64,000 nucleotides of DNA from Arthrobacter sp. StoSoilA2 (GTDB lineage: Bacteria; Actinomycetota; Actinomycetes; Actinomycetales; Micrococcaceae), in assembly GCF_019977195.1 (NCBI RefSeq), contig NZ_AP024643.1:1240001-1304000 (forward strand), given 5' to 3'. The translations under genes were made by a program, and so were the position numbers. Below are positions 51,203 through 58,402 of the stretch, piece by piece. The first letter of the stretch is position 1, and the number at the start of each line of letters is the position of its first letter. The notes beneath the pieces are model-generated. The model worked only from the letters and a program-made list of their open reading frames with translations, did no database searches and was not told the DNA's origin.

Positions 51203-51256
51203 ATCCGTACGTGCAGCTGTTTCATAGAACGTGGACGGCGTGTGCTTGCATTAGAC

Positions 51257-51511
51257 ATGCCATCCGAATTGAATCTGGACCCAAACCTGAGTCGTCAAGA
51301 CTTGGCTGACTTCATCGATCAATTCAGGCTTTCGCTAAGACAAGATCCTGGAAGCTGGGAGAATGGCGACCTCGAAAGCTTCCTGGAGGCGTTGTCAGCT
51401 TGGACGCGTGACATGGATGGTTACTTCGCAAACCTGGGGGAGCCAGTCCCCGACGTACCTTCCTGGCGGCTCATCGCCCAGATGCTACTCGCGGCCAGAG
51501 TGTATGAATAA
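51257..51511 (+). CDS. DUF7660-like small protein
   Basis: 84 residues from ATG 51257. The whole protein is the domain: LSRQDLADFIDQFRLSLRQDPGSW, then WENGDLESFLEALSAWTRDMDGYF and a closing WRLIAQMLLAARVYE. This matches the small DUF7660-type family (E-N-x-L-x-x-F-L-E-A-L-x-x-W-x-x-D-M-x-G-Y). Commonly met among immunity-type orphan genes. Function unknown. Confidence 0.7.
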   Translation: MPSELNLDPNLSRQDLADFIDQFRLSLRQDPGSWENGDLESFLEALSAWTRDMDGYFANLGEPVPDVPSWRLIAQMLLAARVYE

Positions 51512-51572
51512 GACCTGCGATTCTAGCGCTGCCTGTCTACTTCCTGCCCAGTGCTGCCACCTCGACAACGAC

Positions 51573-51601
51573 CGGCCGCAAGCCGATCCTTGAGCGGGCG
51601 C
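51573..51601. repeat. Cassette-boundary palindrome n
   Basis: CGATCC centre near 51584-51589, arms CGGCCGCAAGC and TTGAGCGGGCGC. The rest of the 51512-51822 gap shows nothing recognisable. Confidence 0.5.
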
Positions 51602-51822
51602 TGTGCAAAGCGGTGTCATGGATCGCTCTTGGCGGCCTATCTGAGGAATGGTTCGTCCATGAAGTAATGTGCCAGAAGATGCGTGCATGGACGACGGGTT
51701 GACGGGCAAAGCTGTGGCTGTAAGGGCCGGATGCGTCAGTGGCGTGTCCTGCTAGGTAACGGGTCATCTGGTCCAATTAGGCGGATGACTGATAACTAGT
51801 CCACCGAATGACAGGAACTTAC

Positions 51823-52167
51823 ATGGAAGATGCCATCCGTGAGTCTCGCTTTTTACAAGCAATGACCTACGTCGCCAACAAGGTACTAGAGGCCGAACGT
51901 GAGCAAGTCTACGACCTGGTCATGGAAGAGGCCGAGCAGTTCATTCGCGAGTTCCTAGGGTCCTCCCACGATGGTGGAGCATATGCCCTCTGGTTGGAAA
52001 TCAGCGACCTTTACGACAATCCAGCCGGTCCGGCGTCGGAGGAAGCATGCGAGGAGATCGGACGCAAGGCAGCCGCAGAATGGTTGTCCGTCGATAAATC
52101 ATCTCCTGACGAGATCGACAAGTTCTTCGCTCGATGGCAAACCCCGGAGCCACGGCAGATTTCGTGA
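51823..52167 (+). CDS. Hypothetical acidic helical protein
   Basis: 114 residues from ATG 51823, chosen because AGGAA lies 6 bases upstream; ATG 51808 is also in frame. Helical and acidic: LQAMTYVANKVLEAEREQVYDLVMEEAEQF then WLEISDLYDNP and EEACEEIGRKAAAEWLS. No family recognised. Its stop is 3 bases from palindrome o. Confidence 0.6.
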   Translation: MEDAIRESRFLQAMTYVANKVLEAEREQVYDLVMEEAEQFIREFLGSSHDGGAYALWLEISDLYDNPAGPASEEACEEIGRKAAAEWLSVDKSSPDEIDKFFARWQTPEPRQIS

Positions 52168-52170
52168 CAA

Positions 52171-52198
52171 GCGTCCGGTTGAGGATCCCCTACCGGAC
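52171..52198. repeat. Cassette-boundary palindrome o
   Basis: GCGTCCGGTTGA-GGATCC-CCTACCGGAC, centre 52183-52188. Last copy in the series. Confidence 0.65.
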
Positions 52199-52230
52199 TA
52201 CTTGAAGCCGGGGATTCGGGGCCGGCCTGA

Positions 52231-52976
52231 CTACTGCATGCGCAATGCGATCGCTGCTTCCAGGAGCTGGCCGCGTCTGGTGGACGTTGTCCATGCCCTC
52301 TCAGACCAGAACTCCCCGTGAAGCGCGTCGCCGCTATATAGCACGTGCGCGTACTTGACGCCGCGGAACTGGCACACAGCTGCCAGCGATGCCGCTTCCA
52401 TCTCCGCCGCGGCGCACCCTTCAGCCCGACGACGTTCGACCCGGGCATGTGTCTCACGGAAGTCTGCATCCGTGGTCCAGGTGATGCCCGTCCGGGCGGA
52501 GATCCCGTGCTGGCCGAGCCCGCTGACAATCCGCTGGACCTCGTCGGGATCGAAGTCGACGCGGCGGCCAGGCGGGAGGTAATGGACTGACGTCCCCTCG
52601 TCGCGGATCGCTGATTCCACGACCATTACGTCGTTCCTGCTGAACTCCTCGACGAGGGCTCCGGCACCGCCGATGGCGAGAACGGTTATCACGCCGCTTG
52701 CGATCGCCTGCTCGAGGCAATGTGCACTCAGCGGGCCGCCGACACGGAGTGGAATACTGCGACGCAGCGGTCAGGAGTCGCGAAGATGCCGGCGCCTCCG
52801 ATCTCGTCACTGAACTTCCCGATCTGGACGAGCCGCCCTTGCTCGCGTATTTCTTCGATTGCTTCGCGGAAGAAGCACAGGACTGCGGTATCCGGAAAGC
52901 GTCCGTCGATGGGAATCGGTCTCGGGCGGTGCACGGAGTCGTCGGTGTCGTCGAACTCTTCGAGTGGAATCGTCAC
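52231..52976 (-). pseudogene. Frameshifted nucleoside phosphorylase gene
   Basis: Frame 1 from ATG 52976: MTIPLEEFDDTDDSVHRPRP, then AVLCFFREAIEEIREQG and RCVAVFHSVS. Near 52738 the frame must shift: the next frame gives VGGPLSAHCLEQAIASGVITVLAIGGAGAL, then RDEGTSVHYLPPGR, AARTG-ITWTTDADFRET and EMEAASLAAVCQFRGV. That is the PNP/UDP family (phosphate-binding GGPLS, substrate site CAAAEMEAASLAAV). One base deletion breaks a gene of about 248 codons. Would act on nucleosides. Confidence 0.75.
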
Positions 52977-53364
52977 ATAAGCACACTAACAAGGCCCCGA
53001 ACGGCGGCGCGCCCTGCCCGTAGCCCGGTCGATCATCGTGCTAGTGAAGCCGCCGACACGTTCCATGCTGTTGCTGGTGGATCACGTACATAAGACCGCA
53101 CGATGAGATGCGCGATGATGGGGGGATTACTGCAACCGTGTTCCTTATGTATGGCTGGAATGAAAATCGGCGCGTCTCAACGAGCGATCAGGATCTCGCT
53201 GCACAGCGTCGTTTGACCCGACGTCCTGCGAAGGCCGGAACGTGAGCTGCCCAGTCCCACTCAGGCCGGTAGCGCGCTGAACACCAATGCCCCACGTGCA
53301 ACGACAGAGCTGCGGGCAGGTCGGTTACTTCTTTCCGGCGGGCCCGGTGTAGTTGGCTATTTGT
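52977..53364. other. Gap without recognisable content
   Basis: 388 bases; no credible gene, repeat or hairpin seen. Confidence 0.4.
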
Positions 53365-54609
53365 TCACTCAGCAACCTTGCCCGCCACGTACTCCGCGTC
53401 CAGCCCCACACCGCCGAGGATCGACGAGTAGTGGCGTGTCAGCCACGGGAGGCCCACCGCGTACAGGCCGGGCTGTTCGGTGACGCCAGCCGTGTGCTTT
53501 GGGTAGCCCCATTCGTCAAGGACGGGGATGTCGATGAAGGACAGATCGAGTTTGTATCCGGTGGCCCACAGGACTGACGTGATGTTTGCCTGGGCCAGGT
53601 TCAACCTCGCTGGCTCAGCGGGCAGCCAGTCATCCGAGGGCAAGGGGGCCTGCCCTGGAGCATCAATCCCCGCCGCTGCAATGTAGGCGTCAATGGCTTT
53701 CCGCATCCGTTGGTGGAAGCTGGATTCGACTGTTGTGAGGCGTTCGGGGAGGTCGTCGGTGAAGGTGATGTCGCCGTCGTCGATGTTCTCCAAACGGCCG
53801 TGCAGGTGCATGCCGCGGCGGCCGAGTTCGCGGAGGTGGATGTCGTGGCCACCTTCGGTGCCGGAGAGCAGTGGGTTGCAGGCGAAGCGGGCTGCGGGGG
53901 AGGGGAGTGCTTCGCGGGTGAGGGCGTTGATGCCGTAGTCGGAGCCGTGTTTGGCGGTTTCAAGCATCCAGTAGATGAGGTCGTGGCCGCGGTATCGGCG
54001 GGGTGCTTCGGGGCAGGTGGAGACGGCGAGGTGGACTTCGCGGCCGGCGTCGTGCAGTTCCTCGGCGATCTGACCGCCGGACTGGCCTGTTCCGACGATG
54101 AGGACGGCGCCGTCGGGCAGCTGGTTCGGATTGCGGTAGTCGTGCGTGTGGAGCTGGACGATCTCCTTGGAAAGGCCGGCGGCCATGGCCGGGACCTTGG
54201 GGACCTGATACGCGCCGGTTGCCAACACCACCTTGCAGGCTTTCATGTGCCCGAGCGACGACTCAATACTGAATCCGCCGTCGGGGGATGTGGCCAGCCG
54301 CGTTACGTCCACGCCGGTGTGGACGGGAGCGCCGATCACCTCCGCGTAGCGCCTGAAGAGGTTGACCACAGCGTTGCGGGGAATGAAGGCCTCAGGCTCG
54401 TCGCCGGTGTAGGGCATGCCGGGCAGGTCCAGGCTGAAGTTCGGCGTGTTCATATAGAACCCGTCCCAGCGATCCTGGAATGCGCCACCCAGGGAATCCC
54501 GACGCTCCAATATCCGATGCTCGACGCCGGCCCGGGTGAGCCAGTAGCTCGTCGCGAGTCCCGCCTGCCCTGCGCCGATGATGACCGTGTCTATGGGCTT
54601 AGTCGGCAT
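53365..54609 (-). CDS. Flavin-dependent monooxygenase, intact copy
   Basis: 414 residues from ATG 54609. FAD motif VIIGAGQAGLATSYWL at the start, FxDRWDGFYMNTPNFSLDLPG, the NADPH motif VLIVGTGQSGGQIAEELHDAG (about 170-190) and the C-terminal ITSVLWATGYKLDLSFIDIP. These mark the class B / CzcO-like flavoprotein monooxygenase group. It overlaps the stop of the upstream hydrolase gene by 11 bases, so they form one operon. Three degraded relatives lie at 20560-21080, 26850-27180 and 30327-30845. Confidence 0.9.
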   Translation of the reverse strand: MPTKPIDTVIIGAGQAGLATSYWLTRAGVEHRILERRDSLGGAFQDRWDGFYMNTPNFSLDLPGMPYTGDEPEAFIPRNAVVNLFRRYAEVIGAPVHTGVDVTRLATSPDGGFSIESSLGHMKACKVVLATGAYQVPKVPAMAAGLSKEIVQLHTHDYRNPNQLPDGAVLIVGTGQSGGQIAEELHDAGREVHLAVSTCPEAPRRYRGHDLIYWMLETAKHGSDYGINALTREALPSPAARFACNPLLSGTEGGHDIHLRELGRRGMHLHGRLENIDDGDITFTDDLPERLTTVESSFHQRMRKAIDAYIAAAGIDAPGQAPLPSDDWLPAEPARLNLAQANITSVLWATGYKLDLSFIDIPVLDEWGYPKHTAGVTEQPGLYAVGLPWLTRHYSSILGGVGLDAEYVAGKVAE

Positions 54610-55372
54610 TGTTGCTGCCCTCGGCTCGTTGCCAATGCTCGCGCAACATGCCCGCGAGCCTCCCGGGTTCAATCCGGTGTGGGGGATCGAAGTGGTGGCG
54701 TTCCTCAAACACCTCCACACGGTAGTCCCGGAAAACAGTGGACAGGCGATCGGCGATGTCACCGTACTGGTCCGGGTTGCTCAGGCCGCCCAGAACGTAA
54801 AGCACGGGTCGTTCAAAAGAAGCGAGGCGCTCGCGGTCCAGGTGATAGTTCCGGAAATCCTTCAGGAACGCCCTGATTCCGGCAGGCCGCTTGGCCATCC
54901 ACGGCTGCGGGTCACCCGCCGGCGGAGGCGGAAGGACGACGTCGGGCCTCACCGACAGCCTCATGAACTCCGGCATGAACTGCTCCGGAGGCAGCGACTC
55001 GAGCGCGCCCAGCTGCTCCCAGAAGCGGGAGTGGGCCTGACTCCAGCCCCAGTCGCCCGCCCAGGCCGGTTCCAAGAGCGTGAGGCTAAGCAGCCGCTCG
55101 GGATACTTGGCGGCGAAGGCGAGGGCCGCGGCCCCGCCGCCCGAGTAGCCCACGAGGTGGAACTTGTCCCATTGTTTGGCGCCCGCCTCGCGCAGGACGC
55201 CGTCGACTTCGGTGTCGAGTGTCCAGTCCGACGGCGGTTGGTCGCCCTCATAGAGATCCAGGTCCTTGGCCACGGCGTCGACGTCCGGGCCCAAGGCCTC
55301 GAGCAGCGCACCGTAGGCGGGCCCCGCAGGAAGGACACTGCCCGGAACGAGGACCACTCGAATGGGTTCCAT
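54599..55372 (-). CDS. Alpha/beta hydrolase
   Basis: 257 residues. VVLVPGSVLPAGPAYGALLEAL opens the fold. The nucleophile elbow is HLVGYSGGGAAALAFAAKYPERL (Ser about 98), the acid is probably in LYVLGGLSNPDQYG, and His in ERHHFDPPHRIEP. Cytoplasmic, no signal peptide. Translated with the monooxygenase, so substrates may be linked (oxidation followed by ester hydrolysis is a plausible but unproven pairing). Confidence 0.85.
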   Translation of the reverse strand: MEPIRVVLVPGSVLPAGPAYGALLEALGPDVDAVAKDLDLYEGDQPPSDWTLDTEVDGVLREAGAKQWDKFHLVGYSGGGAAALAFAAKYPERLLSLTLLEPAWAGDWGWSQAHSRFWEQLGALESLPPEQFMPEFMRLSVRPDVVLPPPPAGDPQPWMAKRPAGIRAFLKDFRNYHLDRERLASFERPVLYVLGGLSNPDQYGDIADRLSTVFRDYRVEVFEERHHFDPPHRIEPGRLAGMLREHWQRAEGSNNAD

Positions 55373-55428
55373 GGCTGCACTGTACGCCTGGAGATGCGGC
55401 TTCGGGAGGGCTGTTCAGGGGCGGAATG

Positions 55429-56301
55429 TCACAAGATTTTGGCCAGGCGGGTGCACTCTTCCCACAGCCGCTTCCGCGCCGCCGGATCAGAGCCCATGCC
55501 GGGCGTCGGCAGTTCCTTGCGTTTCGCCCAGAGCTTCCCGGACACAGCGGCAGTTTCTGGAGCGGTGGCCAGCCAGACGGGGGTATCGGCAGCTTTCTCA
55601 GCAGTCGCGCCGAAGGTGTTCGTCATCCAGCGGAAAGGTCCGCCAACATCCTGCAGTAGCGCCGTGTGCTTTACCAGGCCCGGGTGCACGGCGTTCACCA
55701 CCACGTTGGATCCGCGAAGGCGCTCCGCGAATTCCTGCGTCAACAGGACCCGACCGAGCATTGTTGGCGGCGTGGCACGCAGGTAGCTGTAACTGCCCTT
55801 GGCGGTTTGCAGATCGTCGAAGTCGATCTTGGTGGTGGACGGGCCTCCCGAATACTTGGAAGCGATGTTGACGATCCGCGAAGTCCGCGCCCCGTCCGCG
55901 CCACCGCCGCGCTTGAGCGCGTCCAAGAGAAGATTCGTCAGCAGGAAGTAGCCCATCACGTTGGTGGCGAACGTCAGTTCAAGCCCGTCCGGAGTCACGT
56001 GACGCTCCTTGCGGAATACTCCAGCCGCGTTGACCAGCACGTCCAGCTTGTCGTGGCGCGACAGGAACCCGTCTACTGCCGACCGGATCGAGGCCTGGCT
56101 TGAGAGGTCGCAAGCGAGCGGTTCGAGAACCGCGTTCGGTTCTTTGGCCCGGATATCCCGGATGGCATCTTCTGCCCGCGCTGCTGAACGTCCAACCACG
56201 ACGACGGACGCTCCTTCGCGTGCAAGTTCAGTGGCGATGGCCTTACCCAGGCCGCCCGTGGCCCCGGTCACGAGCGCTGTTCGTCCATTCATCGAAGGCA
56301 T
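55429..56301 (-). CDS. Short-chain dehydrogenase/reductase family protein, atypical active site
   Basis: 290 residues. NAD(P) motif ALVTGATGGLGKAIA, D-L-S-S, and the N-A-A-G motif LDVLVNAAGVFRKER are standard, as is N-V-M-G-Y. The catalytic Y-x-x-x-K is not evident: the expected stretch reads YSYLRATPPTMLGRVLL, so the Lys is missing. PGLVKHT follows. It resembles retinol-dehydrogenase/WW-oxidoreductase-type SDRs. It either uses a changed site or is inactive. Same strand as the hydrolase, 56 bases apart. Confidence 0.8.
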   Translation of the reverse strand: MPSMNGRTALVTGATGGLGKAIATELAREGASVVVVGRSAARAEDAIRDIRAKEPNAVLEPLACDLSSQASIRSAVDGFLSRHDKLDVLVNAAGVFRKERHVTPDGLELTFATNVMGYFLLTNLLLDALKRGGGADGARTSRIVNIASKYSGGPSTTKIDFDDLQTAKGSYSYLRATPPTMLGRVLLTQEFAERLRGSNVVVNAVHPGLVKHTALLQDVGGPFRWMTNTFGATAEKAADTPVWLATAPETAAVSGKLWAKRKELPTPGMGSDPAARKRLWEECTRLAKIL

Positions 56302-56359
56302 AGCTCGATCTCAGCACTTATTGGCAGGTTTGGCGAGGGCCCGTCGAGCTGAAGAGGTC

Positions 56360-56725
56360 TTAGTTCTTGGAGCCCTTTTTCTTGGGTGCCTTCGGCGGCA
56401 GGGCTGCAACATTGTCAAAGGCCTTGGCCACCCAAGGCTCGGCCTGCGCGGCGTCCTCGTTCCACGCTTCCGGCAGGCCGACATAACCGCCCATGGGGCG
56501 TTCCTCGGGGCCGAACGGTTGAGTTTCGTGGTCCGACTCGAGCTCGGCCTTGTCAGCCTCCGAAAGGCGGACGCCGATAGTAGGGCCGAAGAGACCCGCG
56601 AACATGTTGCCATTCACGAAAGCGCCGAGGTTGCCGAACATGGGTTTGACGACGACGTCGGGATGGTCGGGAAGCACTGAACGGAAACGTTCCTTGTCGG
56701 CATCCGACGGCTTGGGCATCTGCAT
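56360..56725 (-). CDS. TfoX N-terminal domain protein
   Basis: 121 residues; AGGAGG 8 bases before the ATG. VKPMFGNLGAFVNGNMFAGLFG, GVRLSEADKAEL and the C-terminal MGGYVGLPEAWNED...AKAFDNVAALPPKAPKKK are the TfoX/Sxy N-domain layout. Members are small nucleic-acid-related or uncharacterised proteins; in actinobacteria a competence role is not established. Confidence 0.82.
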   Translation of the reverse strand: MQMPKPSDADKERFRSVLPDHPDVVVKPMFGNLGAFVNGNMFAGLFGPTIGVRLSEADKAELESDHETQPFGPEERPMGGYVGLPEAWNEDAAQAEPWVAKAFDNVAALPPKAPKKKGSKN

Positions 56726-56936
56726 TGCTCGTCCTCCTGGGTTAGGCGTGAGAAGAGATCCGTCTGCAGCTTACGGCCCGGGCGGTTCGATAGTCACCAT
56801 CTGGGCTTGCCTCCTCGACGGACGCGCCGAGCGATGGGACTCTGGAGGAAGGCCACAGACCTCTGCGCGCGCTGGGCTGAAGGATCTGTTGCCTCCGGGA
56901 CACATCACGGCCTTGATGTGGGGCTGAGGTGAAGAA

Positions 56937-57575
56937 TTGAATCCTCCCGCTGCAATCCGCGTTACTGCCATTCGTGTCGCCGAGCTGCTGGCCGAAGGCG
57001 AGGCAATGCCGGTGTATGTGCATGTCATCGATCACCCCGAGGGCCGCGTGCTGGTGGACACCGGCATGACCCAGCTTCATCCGGCGGTGGCCGACATGGA
57101 GCCGCGCATCAATCCGCTGAACGAGCAGGACTTCGATATCAGCAGCGTGGATATCGTCGTCAACACCCACCTGCATTTTGACCATTGCGGCGGTAACCAC
57201 CTCTTCGCGGGCAAGCCCGTCTACGTTCAGCGTCAGGAACTCGACGACGCCCGCAACCAGGACGACTACACCATCCCGGAATGGGTCGACCCACCAGGGA
57301 TGCAGTACGTCGCCGTCGATGGCGAACTCGAACTTCTTCCCGGGATTCGGCTCGTTCGGACACCAGGACACACTCAGGGCTCACAGATTGTGGTCATTGA
57401 CGGGGACGGACCGCCTACCATCATCGCCGGTGACACAGCGGTCTTTTTCGACGAACTTGATAACCCACGCACCGAGGGTCAGCAGCTCATTCGCTTCTTG
57501 AATCCTGCAATGGTTTGGCTCTCGCACGCGGACACCCCATGGAAACCGGCAGCTTCAGTCTCCCATGACCACTGA
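56937..57575 (+). CDS. MBL-fold hydrolase, AHL-lactonase-like
   Basis: 212 residues from TTG 56937 with GAGGTGAAG directly upstream. Zinc motif NTHLHFDHCGGNHLF (HxHxDH) near residue 77, third His in RTPGHTQGSQIVV, Asp in IAGDTAVFFDE, and His in WLSHAD. The N-terminal MPVYVHVIDHPEGRVLVDTGM is like AiiA-type N-acyl homoserine lactonases, which quench quorum signals. Lactone substrate is inferred. Confidence 0.82.
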   Translation: MNPPAAIRVTAIRVAELLAEGEAMPVYVHVIDHPEGRVLVDTGMTQLHPAVADMEPRINPLNEQDFDISSVDIVVNTHLHFDHCGGNHLFAGKPVYVQRQELDDARNQDDYTIPEWVDPPGMQYVAVDGELELLPGIRLVRTPGHTQGSQIVVIDGDGPPTIIAGDTAVFFDELDNPRTEGQQLIRFLNPAMVWLSHADTPWKPAASVSHDH

Positions 57576-57742
57576 CGGCCCTCTTCAAGACGGCCCTCTT
57601 CAAAGGGGTAATCCGGCCATCGGATTGATTAATCTGACGTCCCACTAGCTATCTGCTCAGAACTATGTAAACTTGACGGTGTTGTTGTGTTTGGCATTTG
57701 GTAGTTCAGGCAGTCCCCGTGATCCATCTGGATCGCGACCTT

Positions 57743-57807
57743 CTGAAGTAACGGTGGAGAACACCCCACACCGGAGACCCGAAAGTCGGGAGCATCTCCA
57801 CCTTCAG
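57743..57807 (+). promoter_or_regulatory. Structured 5' leader of the cold-shock gene
   Basis: CTGAAG (57743-57748) and GGTGGAGA (57753-57760) pair with TCTCCACC and CTTCAG at 57795-57807, leaving a TAAC bulge. An inner hairpin CCCGA-aag-TCGGG sits at 57778-57790. The ribosome site AAGGA at 57809-57813 lies just past the stem. Cold-shock leaders of this type usually change fold with temperature. Confidence 0.5.
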
Positions 57808-57821
57808 TAAGGACTGAAAAA

Positions 57822-58025
57822 ATGGCTACAGGTACCGTGAAATGGTTCAACTCCGAAAAGGGCTTCGGCTTCATCTCTCCTGAAGATGGCAGCCAGGACG
57901 TTTTCGCTCACTACTCTGCGATCAACTCCTCGGGCTACCGCTCCCTCGAAGAGAACCAGAAGGTTTCCTTCGACGTCGAGCAGGGCCCCAAGGGTCCCCA
58001 GGCAGTAAACATCCAGGCTATCTAG
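57822..58025 (+). CDS. cspA: Cold-shock protein (CspA family)
   Basis: 67 residues, full-length for the family. RNP1 KGFGFISP and RNP2-like VFAHYSAI, with GTVKWFNSEKGFGFI at the start, mark a single CSD fold that binds single-stranded RNA/DNA as an RNA chaperone. A long leader precedes it and a strong terminator follows, so it is a single-gene unit. Confidence 0.97.
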   Translation: MATGTVKWFNSEKGFGFISPEDGSQDVFAHYSAINSSGYRSLEENQKVSFDVEQGPKGPQAVNIQAI

Positions 58026-58045
58026 TCTTCGGATAAACGAAAAAG

Positions 58046-58070
58046 CAGGGCCGGTCATTGACCGGCCCTG
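58046..58070 (+). terminator. Rho-independent terminator of cspA
   Basis: CAGGGCCGGT and ACCGGCCCTG arms around CATTG, followed by TTTTTT; preceded by AAAA, so it may act both ways. Confidence 0.9.
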
Positions 58071-58090
58071 TTTTTTCTTGTCATCCCGCT

Positions 58091-58134
58091 TAGAACATAT
58101 ATACGCATTGCCTAAGGGTTGCTAGAACATATAT
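58091..58134 (+). promoter_or_regulatory. Paired direct repeats TAGAACATATAT
   Basis: TAGAACATATAT at 58091-58102 and 58123-58134, 32 bases apart (about three helical turns), in an A/T-rich pocket upstream of the small ORF and the LuxR-type gene. Likely paired regulator sites. Confidence 0.5.
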
Positions 58135-58217
58135 CCACATAGCAAATTACACCCCTGTAACTCACCTTCGAACCTCCGTAGCGTGGTTGGTATCAACTAC
58201 GAAACCGAGGGCCTTCC

Positions 58218-58385
58218 ATGGACGAACAGACTGCCAACGACTCTTTCCCAATAGCTCATTCGAAGCAGGCTCAGCACCTAGGCGAGTCGCGGGAGCACTC
58301 ATTTTTGTCAGAATCGCCACCTAGGCGGGCCTTAAACGGCCTGTGCAAGGCTGTTTTGCCACCTAGTCCAGTTTCCGAAATCTAA
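58218..58385 (+). CDS. Possible 55-residue peptide upstream of the STAND regulator
   Basis: ATG 58218 with GAGGG about 7-8 bases upstream. Product MDEQTANDSFPIAHSKQAQH..., hydrophilic, with no membrane segment, ending SPPRRALNGLCKAVLPPSPVSEI. The stop is 8-17 bases from the next start. Nothing similar is recalled; it could be a leader or signal-like peptide, or chance. Confidence 0.4.
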   Translation: MDEQTANDSFPIAHSKQAQHLGESREHSFLSESPPRRALNGLCKAVLPPSPVSEI

Positions 58386-58402
58386 CCTGCGAAGTGAGCC
58401 GC

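Noticed and set aside
39764..52198. Integron cassette array with attC sites
   Set aside because: The palindromes lack the conserved GTT/AAC ends and the bulged structure of attC sites, and no integron integrase is present in the window.
39764..52198. CRISPR array
   Set aside because: Repeat spacing is 0.3 to 2.3 kb, with genes between copies, not short spacers; there are no cas genes.
53710..54876. 388-codon plus-strand frame opposite the monooxygenase
   Set aside because: Shadow frame; the minus strand has both dinucleotide-binding motifs and matches three other copies.
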